In this document: in pieces, positions 1 to 9,390 of the stretch | Position numbering within the stretch: the first letter of the stretch is position 1 | How the letters are laid out: each line of letters starts with the position of its first letter | From: Pulicaria dysenterica | Lineage: Eukaryota; Streptophyta; Magnoliopsida; Asterales; Asteraceae | Direction: 5' to 3' | Length of the DNA: 64,000 nt | NCBI GenBank assembly: GCA_947179395.2 | Contig: OX359291.1 | Coordinates: 55,721,458 to 55,785,457 of the forward strand | Translations under genes and position numbers: made by a program | Notes under the pieces: generated by a model | What the model saw: only the letters and a program-made list of their open reading frames with translations | Told to the model about the DNA's origin: nothing | Databases searched by the model: none

Positions 1-225
1 ATCAACATTGGAGTCAATCCACTGCACTCCATCTTCTTCTCTGATTGTAGCATTTTTCCAGAATTGATCAATATGTGAAGTGTAAATAGTTGGATTGATG
101 GTGAGAGCAGTGCGGAGATTTGACATCAACAGATAGTCAATCATATCATGGAAGACATTTAGATCAGCAGGTTTCGAGAGAAATGCAAGCATGTTGTGTT
201 CCTTAACAAACGGAAGGGGAGCCAT
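1..225 (-). CDS. Extra (post-pol) ORF of A1, N-terminal fragment
   Basis: The ATG is at 223-225 and the frame is open to the window edge, giving about 75 residues that begin MAPLPFVKEHNMLAFL. They align without gaps to the starts of the ORFs at 48561 (A2) and 60476 (A3), including the IYTSHIDQFWK block. The start is supported by this conservation and by a TATA-like element and a telo-box-like CTAAAACCC upstream. The protein's function is unknown. The family resembles uncharacterised proteins often annotated in plant genomes as transposon-associated. No signal peptide is visible, so an envelope role is not supported here. Confidence 0.8.
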   Translation of the reverse strand, partial: MAPLPFVKEHNMLAFLSKPADLNVFHDMIDYLLMSNLRTALTINPTIYTSHIDQFWKNATIREEDGVQWIDSNVD

Positions 226-330
226 GGCGATTTGCAAGTGAAATTCAAGGGTTTTAGCGTTTGCAAGAAGTTCAGTAAGCGTAAAGAAAACTTTGAGGAG
301 GGAGTGACTTATATATGTTACGCATGTTCA
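226..330 (-). promoter_or_regulatory. Putative internal promoter of the A1 extra ORF
   Basis: On the minus strand a TATATAA element (309-315) is followed by a CT-rich leader and a CTAAAACCCTT element (about 247-257) just before the ATG at 225. The same order, TATA then AAACCCT(A)-type box then ATG, recurs at 48470-48561 (A2) and 60476-60567 (A3), and in family B. Telo-boxes (AAACCCTA) are known in plant 5' leaders and promoters. Promoter activity is inferred, not shown. Confidence 0.5.
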
Positions 331-658
331 ATGCAATTCAAATTCCCTCAAATTTCCTGCAAAGACTGAAATACCCTTAAAGAAACTAACAGTTGAAAGA
401 AACAAAAGAACTAACAATTGAGAACTGTTTTCTTAATATACTACAACTGTTATTGAAAAGAAATACTCCCCCTTGAATGAACATTCAGTTTGCCTAACAG
501 TTGTGGATTCCATGTACTAACAGTTGAAAACTGTTAGTTGCATTATGTACAGCCGTTCCCTGAACACTTACACAAACAGTTTGTTAGACTTAATACTAAC
601 AGTTTCAAACTGTTAGTGAGAGAAAACACAGAAACACAGATAAACAAGCAAACAACTG
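331..658 (-). repeat. Spacer between pol and extra ORF, dense in AACTGTT/AACAGTT motifs
   Basis: Non-coding. It contains about ten copies of AACAGTT or AACTGTT in both orientations, often paired as inverted repeats (for example around 520-540 and 600-620, where AACAGTTT is followed by AAACTGTTAG). A2 has the same spacer but with a 1-kb insertion (47102-48139). A polypurine GGGGGAG also occurs on the minus strand near 465-475. Confidence 0.75.
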
Positions 659-2239
659 TTATTCTAAGTTAATCATTCCAATATTGGAGATCAGAAAGTT
701 GAACCTGCTCACATCAAATGCCTTGGTGAACAGATCAGCTAACTGATCATCAGTATGGACTTTCATAACATGGATTAACCTTTTCTCATTGCAATCTCTG
801 ATAAAATGAAACCTGATCTCTATGTGCTTTGTTTTAGAATGCTTCACAGGATTGTTAACAATACTAATCGCACGTGTGTTATCCACATAGATAGGTGTAT
901 TCAAGAAAGTCATACCTTAATCCAGAAGCTGATTCTGGATCCACAAAACTTGTGAACAGCAACTTGAGGCAGCAACATATTCAGCCTCAGCTGTTGAAGT
1001 GGAAACTGTTGTTTGTTTCTTGCACAGCCAAGATACCAACCTGGAGCCAAAGAATTGACATCCTCCTGAAGTTGATTTCCTGTCCACATTAGCTCCTCCA
1101 TAGTCACTGTCAGAGTATGCCACCAATTCAAAAGGTGAATCTTTAGGATACTAAAGACCCAGTTTTCGTTAGCCTTTGAGGTATCTAAAGATTCTCTTTA
1201 CAGCAAATAGGTGTGACATCTTTGGACTGCATTGAAACCTGGCACAAACACACACAGCAAACATGATATCTGGTCTAGAAGCTATTAAGTACATTAAAGA
1301 ACCTATCATAGACCTATACAAGTGTATGTCTACATCCTCCCCCTCAGGATCTGCTCCCAACTGTTTGTGTGTTTCCATTGGAGTACTGGCCAGCTTCACA
1401 TCTTGATAGCCAAACTTGTCCAAAATGTCATTGACATACTTTGACTGACTGAGAAATATACCTGATGGCGTCTGCTTCACCTGTAAACCCAAGAAAAATT
1501 TAAGTTCTCCCATGGAACTCATCTGAAATCTCTTTTGCATTATGCCTTCAAACTGCTTGCACAGACTATCATCAGTGGATCCAAAGATTATATCATCAAC
1601 ATAGATTTGAACAAGCAAAATCTCTGTTTTAACAATCTTTGTAAATAATGTCTTATTAATAGTGCCTCTCTTAAAACCATTCTCAAGCAGATATGATGAT
1701 AATGTCTCATACCAAGCTCTAGGAGCCTGATATAATCCATACAAAGCCTTATCCAACCTATATACCTTATCAAGATATTTTGAGTCTTCAAAACCAGGTG
1801 GTTGACACACATATACCTCCTCATCAATAGTTCCATAGAGAAATGCTGATTTGACATCCATTTGATATACCTTGAACCCTTTAAAGCTTGCAAAGTCAAG
1901 GAACATTCTAATTGCTTCTATCCTTGCAACAGGTGCAAAGACATCATCATAATCTATTCCTTCCTCCTGTGTATAAGCCTGTGCAACTAGTCTAGCCTTA
2001 TTCTTGATTACAATACCTCTTTCATCCTTTTTATTCCTGAACACCCACTTGGTTCCAATAGCTCTCTTGCCTCTTGGAAGTTCAACTAACTTCCAAACTT
2101 GCTGAATCTGGAACTGTAAAAGTTCCTCTTGCATTGCTTCCACCGCCTCTATAGATTTCTTTGGTTCTATCTGAGATAGGAAGCAGGAATTCACATCAAA
2201 CTGTTCAAGATCCACACCACTATTGTCACTTTGCATCAT
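659..2239 (-). pseudogene. A1 pol: reverse transcriptase and RNase H, broken
   Basis: Minus-strand frame with stops near 914-916, 1127-1168 and 2240-2278. RT blocks are clear: KWVFRNKKDERG, VYQMDVKSAFLYG (motif A Asp), YGLYQAPRAWYE (motif B) and IYVDDIIFGSTDD (YVDD catalytic pair). RNase H follows with SDSDYGGANVDRKST, STAEAEYVA and HIEIRFHFIRD, ending near NIGMINLE at 659. RT and RNase H would copy genomic RNA into DNA in the particle. Nonsense codons make the copy inactive. The order and YVDD motif are typical of Ty1/copia. Confidence 0.92.
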
Positions 2240-2278
2240 ACCTCTAGTTCTAACAGGAGTGGTAGGATCACCTATAAT

Positions 2279-3529
2279 CTACTCTATGGGATGGTTCTTG
2301 TGAATTCTTAATGTAGGGATGTTTTCTGCAGTCACTACATTCCCTAAATATGACATATCAATTTCAGATTCACATTCATTCCCAGAAGAATTACATACCT
2401 GATCTGCAACTGTTTGATTAACAGATTCATTGTTTTGTTGAAGATCAGGGGATTCCATATCCTTTGAAGGTTCAGCATCATAATTCATTGGACTAACAAC
2501 ATTGGAAGAGTCATTTTGAAACAAAAGAATCACTACAAAGTCTTCAGTGGCTTTGTTTCCACCAACAGTTGTTGGACTTGTGCTAACAGTTTCAGAACTG
2601 TTTGAAACAGTTTGTGGATTTTCACTAACAGCTGTAGGAACACCTGCAACTGTTTCTGTAGAATACTCAAAAGAAAGAGATTTAGACAATGCATCAATAT
2701 CAAATAACCAATCAGGACCATTACCTGCAATATTGATCTTATTCTCATTGAAGGAGACATTCATACTCTCTTCTATGATCCTAGTGACATTGTTAAAAAC
2801 TCTATATGCTTTACTCTGAGTGGAATATCCTACAAAGAATCCTTCTTCTGCTTTACTCTCAAATTTGCCTAATTGTGACTTGGTATTAAGGATAGTGCAG
2901 GGACATCCAAATGGTTTGAAGAAGTTGATCAAAGGTTTTCTTTTAAGGAACAACTCATAAGGAGTTTTCCCTTTGGACTTGACTACTTGTACTCTATTCT
3001 GAACATAGTAGGCCGTGTTCACTGCTTCTGCCCAGATGATCATTGGGAGCCTAGAATCAGCTAACATAGATCTAGCAGCCTCTATCAAAGTCCTATTCCT
3101 TCTCTCAGCCACTCCATTCTGTTGTGGAGTCCGAGGTGCACTAAACTGTCTTTCAATCCCTTTTTCCTCACAAAAACTGTTTAACTCATAGTTCTTAAAC
3201 TCAGAACCATTGTCAGATCTAATGACTTTTACTCTCAAATCAGATTGATTTTCTATTTTAAGAATAAGAGACTTAACTAACTCAGCAGTTTCATCCTTAG
3301 TTCTAAGAAATTGAACCCAAGTAAATCTGGTGAAGTCATCAACTATGACTAAACAGTAGGCCTTCTTCCCTATACTGACCACAGTTGTAGGACCAAAAAG
3401 ATCCATATGCAAAAGTTGTAAAGGTGTAGTAAGGGAAGAAACTTCTTTGGACTTATAAGAAGTTTGGTGTTGCTTGCCTTTGAGACAAGCCACACAATGA
3501 TCATCACATGAGAATTCCTTTTGGGGCAA
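2279..3529 (-). pseudogene. A1 pol: integrase core and linker to RT
   Basis: Residues give the retroviral-type integrase DDE triad: Asp in LLHMDLFGP, Asp in IRSDNGSEF and Glu in QQNGVAERRNRTL. The zinc-binding C..C (CVACLKGKQ) lies at the N-terminal side. After the core comes a Thr/Val/Ser-rich linker (SETVSTSPTTVGG) encoded by repeats of the AACTGTT motif. This 416-residue stretch is open, but it is separated from the protease by a frameshift in 3530-3651 and from RT by a stop. Integrase would insert cDNA into the host chromosome. Confidence 0.92.
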
Positions 3530-4044
3530 ACCTCTTACCAGATTTTTTTAGCTAACAGATTCATGGTTTTAAAATTCATGTGACACATCCTTCTATGCCA
3601 AATGGCAGACTCATCATGAGATGCCTTTGATAGTAAACAACTTAATACATTCTATTTAGATACCTTTTGTGTGTCCAAACAGTATACATTATCCTTTCTA
3701 GGTGTTCTTAAAAGAACATACTTTTCATCCACTTTAAAATCTTTTGAAAGGATAATGCATTCTGTGTCTGTAAACAGAACTTTGTTTCCATGGTCACAGA
3801 TTTGAGATACACTTAACAGATTGTATTTGAGTTGTTCAACAAAGAAAACATCACTGAAAGTAAGTGTACCTACCTCTACAGCTCCCTTACCAGTGATTCT
3901 TCCTCCCTTAGCATTTCCTCCAAATGCTACATGTCCTCCATTAATTCTTCTGAAATCCTTCAAGCAGTGTGGATTTCCAGTCATGTGCCTTGAGCATCCA
4001 GTATCCACATGCCAAATGTCTCCTTGATTGGCCCTATGAATGCT
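3530..4044 (-). pseudogene. A1 pol: aspartic protease and GAG-pre-integrase region
   Basis: Contains WHVDTGCSRHMTGNPHC; the D-T-G triplet is the aspartic protease active site of copia-type elements. Downstream are GGNAKGGRITGKGAV and LLSVSQICD, the usual protease/pre-integrase blocks. The frame differs from gag and from the following integrase (frameshift between 3530 and 3651). It begins just after a TTTATTTGTGCAG sequence that resembles a 3' splice site (see 39841-39857 for A2). The protease would cut the polyprotein in maturing particles. Confidence 0.88.
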
Positions 4045-4060
4045 CTGCACAAATAAAAAC

Positions 4061-6906
4061 TTAATTAGTAGCAGGAAGTACCCAGGCCATGCAGGTCTTG
4101 GGTACACCATTTAAGTCATAATACTTAAACAAAGTTTGATTCTTTTTTATTTCATCCAAGTTAGACTTCTCTATCTTGTGTGAAGAATATTTAGTGAGAA
4201 CATGTGATGCCCAACTGTTGTGATTAACAGTTGAGTCTTTAGAACAAACAGTTTTTGATTTTGGTAAAACAGTTGGGTCAGTTTGTGACTCAATTTGATT
4301 ATCAGTTAAATTAACAGTTTTGGCCCCTTCAGAAACTGTTTGTTTCGGCAATTTCACCCAAGAAAAACCAACAGTTTTTGGTTTTGGCCTAACAGTTGTG
4401 GAACTGTTAGCCTGTTTTCTGTATCTTGGCAAACCAACAGTTTTTGGTTTTGGCCTAACAGTTGTGGAACTGTTAGCCTGTTTTCTGTAACTTGGCTTCT
4501 AGATGCTATCGATCTGTGGGTTATAATAACAGTTGTGAGCTAAGTGATTTGCTCTCCCACATATATAGCACCTTTTGGTTTTGACTATAGGCAAACCAGT
4601 TCTTTGTGTCCACAACTGGTTCCTATTCCTTTGATTTCCTCTCACAGGTGCTGAAGGAGGAAATTTCTGTACACCATGCTGTTTGCATGTGCAGACAGGC
4701 ACTTCAGTATGCCTTTTCACAGATTTGGGTTGAAACTGTGTGTTTGAAACTTCCTTCTTTGGCTTTTCAAATTCAACTTCACTAACCTTCTCTTTTCCTT
4801 TGGTCTTAACACTAACAGCTGAGATTTTTGGGTTAAAACTGTTTGGGTTATGTTTGGAACTGTTAGTGTAATGTTGGAGACTGTTTGCAACAGTAGTGGA
4901 ACTGTTTATAGAATAAACAGATTTGAAAGGTTTTGTTTCACTGGTGGATGGTTCAGAGGAGGCTTTAACAAACATCACAGGTTGTAAAGAGGATTTTGGT
5001 GATGTAGGTTCACAACAGATGTGATTTTCAATAGGAATGACCTCTTATTTCTTCACAACTCCCTCCTTCTTATCATCACTCACCTCATACACAACTCCTT
5101 CCTCTTTACTTTCAAATTGCGGATCAGCTGACTTCAATTCCTCTGTTAATGGTTCATTAACATACCTATCAACTATATCAGACATGGGAGTTATGTAGTT
5201 GTGATTGTATGGAGGTGGGGTCTGTTTGTATCCTAAGCCTGTTTTACCCTTATCTCTGATTTGTGATTGTAACAAGGTTTCAAGCTTAAGATTTTTTGCT
5301 TTGAACATACTCAAATCCATATCCACACCATCCAATTTTTTGGTTAGCTCATCTATCTTACTCTCTTTTTCATTCAGCTTTTTCTTAAGATTATCAATTT
5401 CTTCTTGAAGCTGCTCCTTCTCCCACTTATGATACTTCCTATCATAGTCCATTGCAATTCATTTGCCTGATAATCTTTAATTTTCTTTTCAAAGCTTTCA
5501 ATGACAGCACTAGTTTCATATCTTCTCTCCTCCATTCTGCTCAGAGCAGCACACACCTTTTTGTTGTGCTCCCTAAACCTTTTTACTATAGCTCTACATT
5601 CACCTGGGCATAGTTTAGAAGATACCTGTATGTCTTCTGATTCTGGTGAATCTAATTTGATGGAGGAATCAGTCAAAGCCATCAAAGCCTTGTTGTGAGT
5701 AGCTTCCTCTGCTTGATCACTCCAATCAAACCCATGGCCTTCTTGTGAGACCAATGCTGATTAGGTTTGATTTGGTCTTTGTCCTTGATTCTGGCCTTGT
5801 CCACCAGATCTGCATTCCCTGGCAAAGTGACCAGGCTGTTGATATATGAAGCATCTGACTTTGGATTTGTCAAACCCAGCCTGCCCATCAGCCCTGAAGT
5901 TCATGTTCTGCCTGTCAGTTCTTTTAATGAATCTTTTTGCTCTGACAATTAACATAGCCATTTGCCACTTTAGGTCCATCTCCTCAAGATCATTTGGATG
6001 CACTTGTTCAAGATCCTCATTGGTGAGGGTTGAATGTGCATGGCTAGCAAGAAATACTTCAAGCACTGCATCAGGGGTGTTCACATCTAATCCAGCAACA
6101 GAACTGTTACATGCACAGACATCAACAGAATTAGATAAAGAATGGTTTGAGTCCATATCTGAGGATGAAAGGAGAGCATCATTGTGACTAGGGATCAAAG
6201 TCTTTCTTTTTCCCTCTATTTCTCCCTCAAACACAATCAAACTGTTGTAAAGATCATCTAATTCTATATCTTCCAAAGAATCTTTAGTTCTCCATTGTGC
6301 AGCATAAACTGTCCATTCTTCACCCAAGGACCTAAGGAACTTTCTATTGATCTCATCTTGCTCTAATCTAACTTTTGCACTCTCAAGTTGACTAACCAGC
6401 TTATAGAACCTATCAAAAATTTGAGTTATCTCATTCTTTCCACTTGAAAAGTTTTCATAAGCCTGTTTCAGAAGATCCCTTTGGTTCCTTTTGGAACTAG
6501 CATTCCCTGCAAATCTCTTTTCTAAGGCAACCCAAAGTTCATGAGCATCTTCAAACTTTTTGAATTGATGCTGATATTCGTTGGGAATAGCAATTTGAGG
6601 GATGCTGAGTGCTTTCATCTCAATCATCCTTTCTTTCTTCTCAGCATCTGTTCTTGGTGGTGATTTCTTCTTTGGTTTTCCTGTTTCATCTAAATCAACA
6701 GGAGTAATGGGGTCCTTTTCTATGATTTCCCAAACAGCATAGTCCATTAATTGGACATGCTGCTTGATTCTTAGTTTCCACATCTCAAAATCAGTTGGTT
6801 TGAGCATGGGAACTCTAATGTTTGACCCAGATCCAGTGTTATCAGATGATCCAACAGACTCTATTGCAGTAATATGAATGAAAAACACACGACAAGATTT
6901 GGACAA
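4061..6906 (-). pseudogene. A1 gag, frameshifted
   Basis: The N-terminal part has the copia gag (UBN2-type) signature: NIRVPMLKPTDFEMWKLRIK, WVALEKRFAGNASSKRNQRD, and LEDIELDDLYNSLIVFE. A first knuckle, CFIYQQPGHFARECR, has lost the second Cys of C-X2-C-X4-H-X4-C (Cys to Tyr). A coiled-coil-like KKKLNEKESKIDELTKKL stretch and a second knuckle CYICGRANHLAHNC follow. The C-terminus ends CMAWVLPATN then TAA at 4061-4063. The expected start codon is ATA here where A2 has ATG, and there is a frameshift near 5450 and stops near 5755 and 4980-5040. Gag would package the RNA. Confidence 0.9.
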
Positions 6907-6977
6907 ACTTTAAATAACAAAACACAGCAGATCTGTGAAAAACCTTCAAATAGTGATCAAAGGAGCCTTAATGAAAA

Positions 6978-6990
6978 GGCTCTGATACCA
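6978..6990 (-). other. Primer-binding site of A1
   Basis: On the minus strand TGGTATCAGAGCC, exactly complementary to the 3' end of plant initiator methionine tRNA, starts two bases after the LTR end. The site overlaps a perfect 7-bp inverted repeat (6963-6969 with 6976-6982, six-base loop), so its inner half could fold into a hairpin. Confidence 0.92.
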
Positions 6991-6992
6991 CT

Positions 6993-7724
6993 TGTCAGGG
7001 TCGGATATTACCGAATATCAATAACAAGAATTACCTTCAAGAATTAAATCAGAGTTATTTAAAGATAATCTTTCAGTTTGATCACAATCAACTAAGAAGT
7101 TGCGGAATAACACTTAATTGAAGTTTAAGGTTTTATCACAAGAACATTTCAAGAATCAACACAAGAAAATACTTTCAAATATCAAGATGTTTATTAATAA
7201 CCAATTATGATTACAATATTCACCAACACCTCTAATCTAACTCTTTTGTTAGATGAAGAACACAGTTTGTTCTTAGGTTTCTATGAAACTTAGAGGATAA
7301 CAAACTTTCTGAAAAAACAAGTTAACAATAAACTATGAATGCGTAAAATTGCTATGATTAAGAGATACTAAAATGATATTCTATTCCAAGTATTTATAGA
7401 CTCTTGATCCTCCTTGAATAGTTGACAGTTAGGTAATCTTCTATCTTCCGAGATAATCTTGATAATCTTCAACTTTGATAAAGATATACTTCAGATCCAC
7501 AAAGATAGCATTTTCCATAAATAGCTCAACAGCAAGTGTTTGTTGAATAAACAGTTCTGAATTTCTTCTAACAGTCTTTACTTCAAGGTCTTCAAACAGT
7601 TGTGTATAACTAAACTAACAGTTCTGATCTTTTGTACTAACAGTTGTAAATTTTGCAACAACTATTAGTTACAAACTTAACTTTGTCTCAACAAATTCAA
7701 ACTGATGAGATCACTTTCCCAACA
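6993..7724 (-). repeat. 5' LTR of A1 (family A LTR)
   Basis: The block begins TGTCAGGGTCGG and ends TTTCCCAACA on the plus strand, that is TGTTGGG...CCTGACA in element sense. It is 732 bp against about 800 bp in A2 and A3, so it carries small deletions. A TATTTATA-type TATA box is near 7391-7398. The U3 side is packed with AACTGTT/AACAGTT motifs (7535-7680). It abuts the primer-binding site, which identifies it as the 5' LTR. Confidence 0.9.
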
Positions 7725-7776
7725 GAAATCACAGAAGAATCATCAAGACAAATCTTCCAGTAGTAAATTCAAGTTT
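7725..7776. other. 52-bp remnant between A1 and B1
   Basis: AT-rich single-copy-looking sequence between the outer ends of two LTRs. Its last bases (AGTTT, 7772-7776) resemble AATTT at 20338-20342 on the far side of B1 (4 of 5), a possible decayed target-site duplication. Confidence 0.5.
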
Positions 7777-8962
7777 TGTTGGTCCCTTGTATGAAAATAA
7801 CAACAAGCAACAGGTGTGTAGAAGGGGAGTTGAATACACTTTCTGCGGAAATTGAACAAATCAAATAAAAGTGTTACACACAGTAAATCAAACCACAATC
7901 AGTCGAATGCTTTTATTAAGAAGATGATTACAATGCTTTGAATAAGAAGATGATTACAATAATTATCAAGTAAGCAACTCTTGATATATAACCACCTAAT
8001 ATAAATCTCTCAATTTCTCAAACTTAGCTATCTATAATCAACTTATGATTATAGATAATGACGACTCTCTAAATAGGATTTACACAGATTCAATCAACTT
8101 ATGATTACTTACCAATCTTCACAACAAATGTGAATATTCGAACACACGAACACTTTGGGAATCTATGAGTTTACTTGATTAAGTTGAACTAATAAACTGT
8201 AATCAAGATTCGTAACACATACGGTGAGGTGAAGTTTTGGCTCTGCAACACTTAGTTGTTTTTTACGTCGTAGTAGAAGTCATACCTCTAAATTTATCAG
8301 GAGATAAGTATTTATAATCTTGTTCCTACGGTTTCTAACAAACTGTACTAATCCTAATTTGCTAACTAATTATAGGATAACTCGGAATCTTGAATCTTGA
8401 ATCTTCTAATCTTTAGTCTTCAATCTTCAATCTTTTTTCTAGAATCTTCTTATCATTTCCGTAGATATAGAGAGTTAAAATAGAATTTAAAACACATTTA
8501 AATTCTTTCAAACTGACTTCTTTAGTCAGGCTGAGTTACTCAGCTTGAAACTCATCAAGCTGAGTTCTTCGAGAACACACTTGAAAACAAACATGGACTA
8601 ACATGTATAATTATTAACTCATCCTTAGAAGTCTAAAGAATTAACTAAAACATATTTAGTAACTCTATTGAGCTGACTCAATCTTCTGAGTCGCTCAGCT
8701 TGAAACTTATCAAGCTGAAACTCAATATGTATATCTTAGTTTACGCACATAGCTTATCAAACATATTGATAATCTTACTAAGATATAGTCTAACCTGATC
8801 GAACATATGCTCAGCTTGTACTCAGCTTGTACTCAGTCTGAATCACTATAAGTGTTTAGTCTGACTAAGCTTTATAATTTTGTTTAAGTTATATGTAGAA
8901 CATATCATACAAACTTACCTTTGTCTCATCAAATTTAAACTGATGAAATCATTTTCCCAACA
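7777..8962 (-). repeat. 3' LTR of B1
   Basis: Plus strand starts TGTTGGTCCCTTG and ends TTTTCCCAACA. It is collinear with 19159-20337 and 23399-24590. A canonical TATAAATA (minus) is at 8309-8316, followed downstream in element sense by a near-palindromic ACGTCGTAGTAGAAGTC. Tandem AATCTT(GA) short repeats lie at 8388-8450 and CTCAGCTTGA/TCAAGCTGA motifs in U3 (8520-8850). It lies directly against the polypurine tract, so it is the 3' LTR. Confidence 0.93.
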
Positions 8963-8976
8963 AACTCCCCCTATTT
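8963..8976 (-). other. Polypurine tract of B1
   Basis: Minus strand reads AAATAGGGGGAGTT immediately before the LTR TGTTGGG. It is identical to the tract at 24591-24604 in B2. This is the expected plus-strand DNA primer. Confidence 0.88.
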
Positions 8977-9390
8977 GATGATGACAAAACCATCAAACAG
9001 TTATTAAGTTTGTTTAACAGAATTATGTTTTAAATCTTAAACTTATCAAGATTTTTACTTTGAACTAATCAAATATTAATTGAACATATCAATATTAATT
9101 GAACTTATCAATTTTAAGTGGAACATACCAACTTTTAGTTGAACACACCAATCAAACATATTAATAAATAAGAACTTATCATTTATTCATTAAGCTGAAC
9201 TTATCAGACTTATAAATGTGAACACATCACAAAACAGTTAACCATATCAAACAAATATTTGTATTAATTGAACTGATCATAATACAAAATGATTGATCAC
9301 TTAGATCAGGCACACATAGTGCTTACAAAAATATTAGAACTAATCTAATATTACAAAATTAGAACTAATATAATTTACAATAGAACTAAT
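8977..9390 (-). repeat. B1 3' untranslated region with TTGAACwTATCA repeats
   Basis: No coding capacity seen. Between about 9060 and 9260 the plus strand carries roughly ten imperfect copies of TTGAAC(A/T)(T/C)ATCAA in AT-rich DNA. The corresponding B2 region (24605-24934) has a shorter set of the same repeats. Confidence 0.6.

Larger units (their letters stand above)
1..7724 (-). mobile_element. Family A Ty1/copia (SIRE-type) retrotransposon copy A1, left part outside window
   Basis: Read on the minus strand this is 5' LTR (6993-7724), primer-binding site (6978-6990), gag (4061-6906), protease-integrase-RT-RNase H (659-4044), a motif-rich spacer and the beginning of the extra ORF (1-225). 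The domain order PR-INT-RT-RH is that of Ty1/copia, and an extra ORF after pol is typical of SIRE/Maximus. The rest of the extra ORF, the polypurine tract and the 3' LTR lie beyond the left edge. Coding parts carry stops and frameshifts, so this copy is not autonomous. Assignment to copia is firm; the SIRE lineage is inferred from layout and size. Confidence 0.93.
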
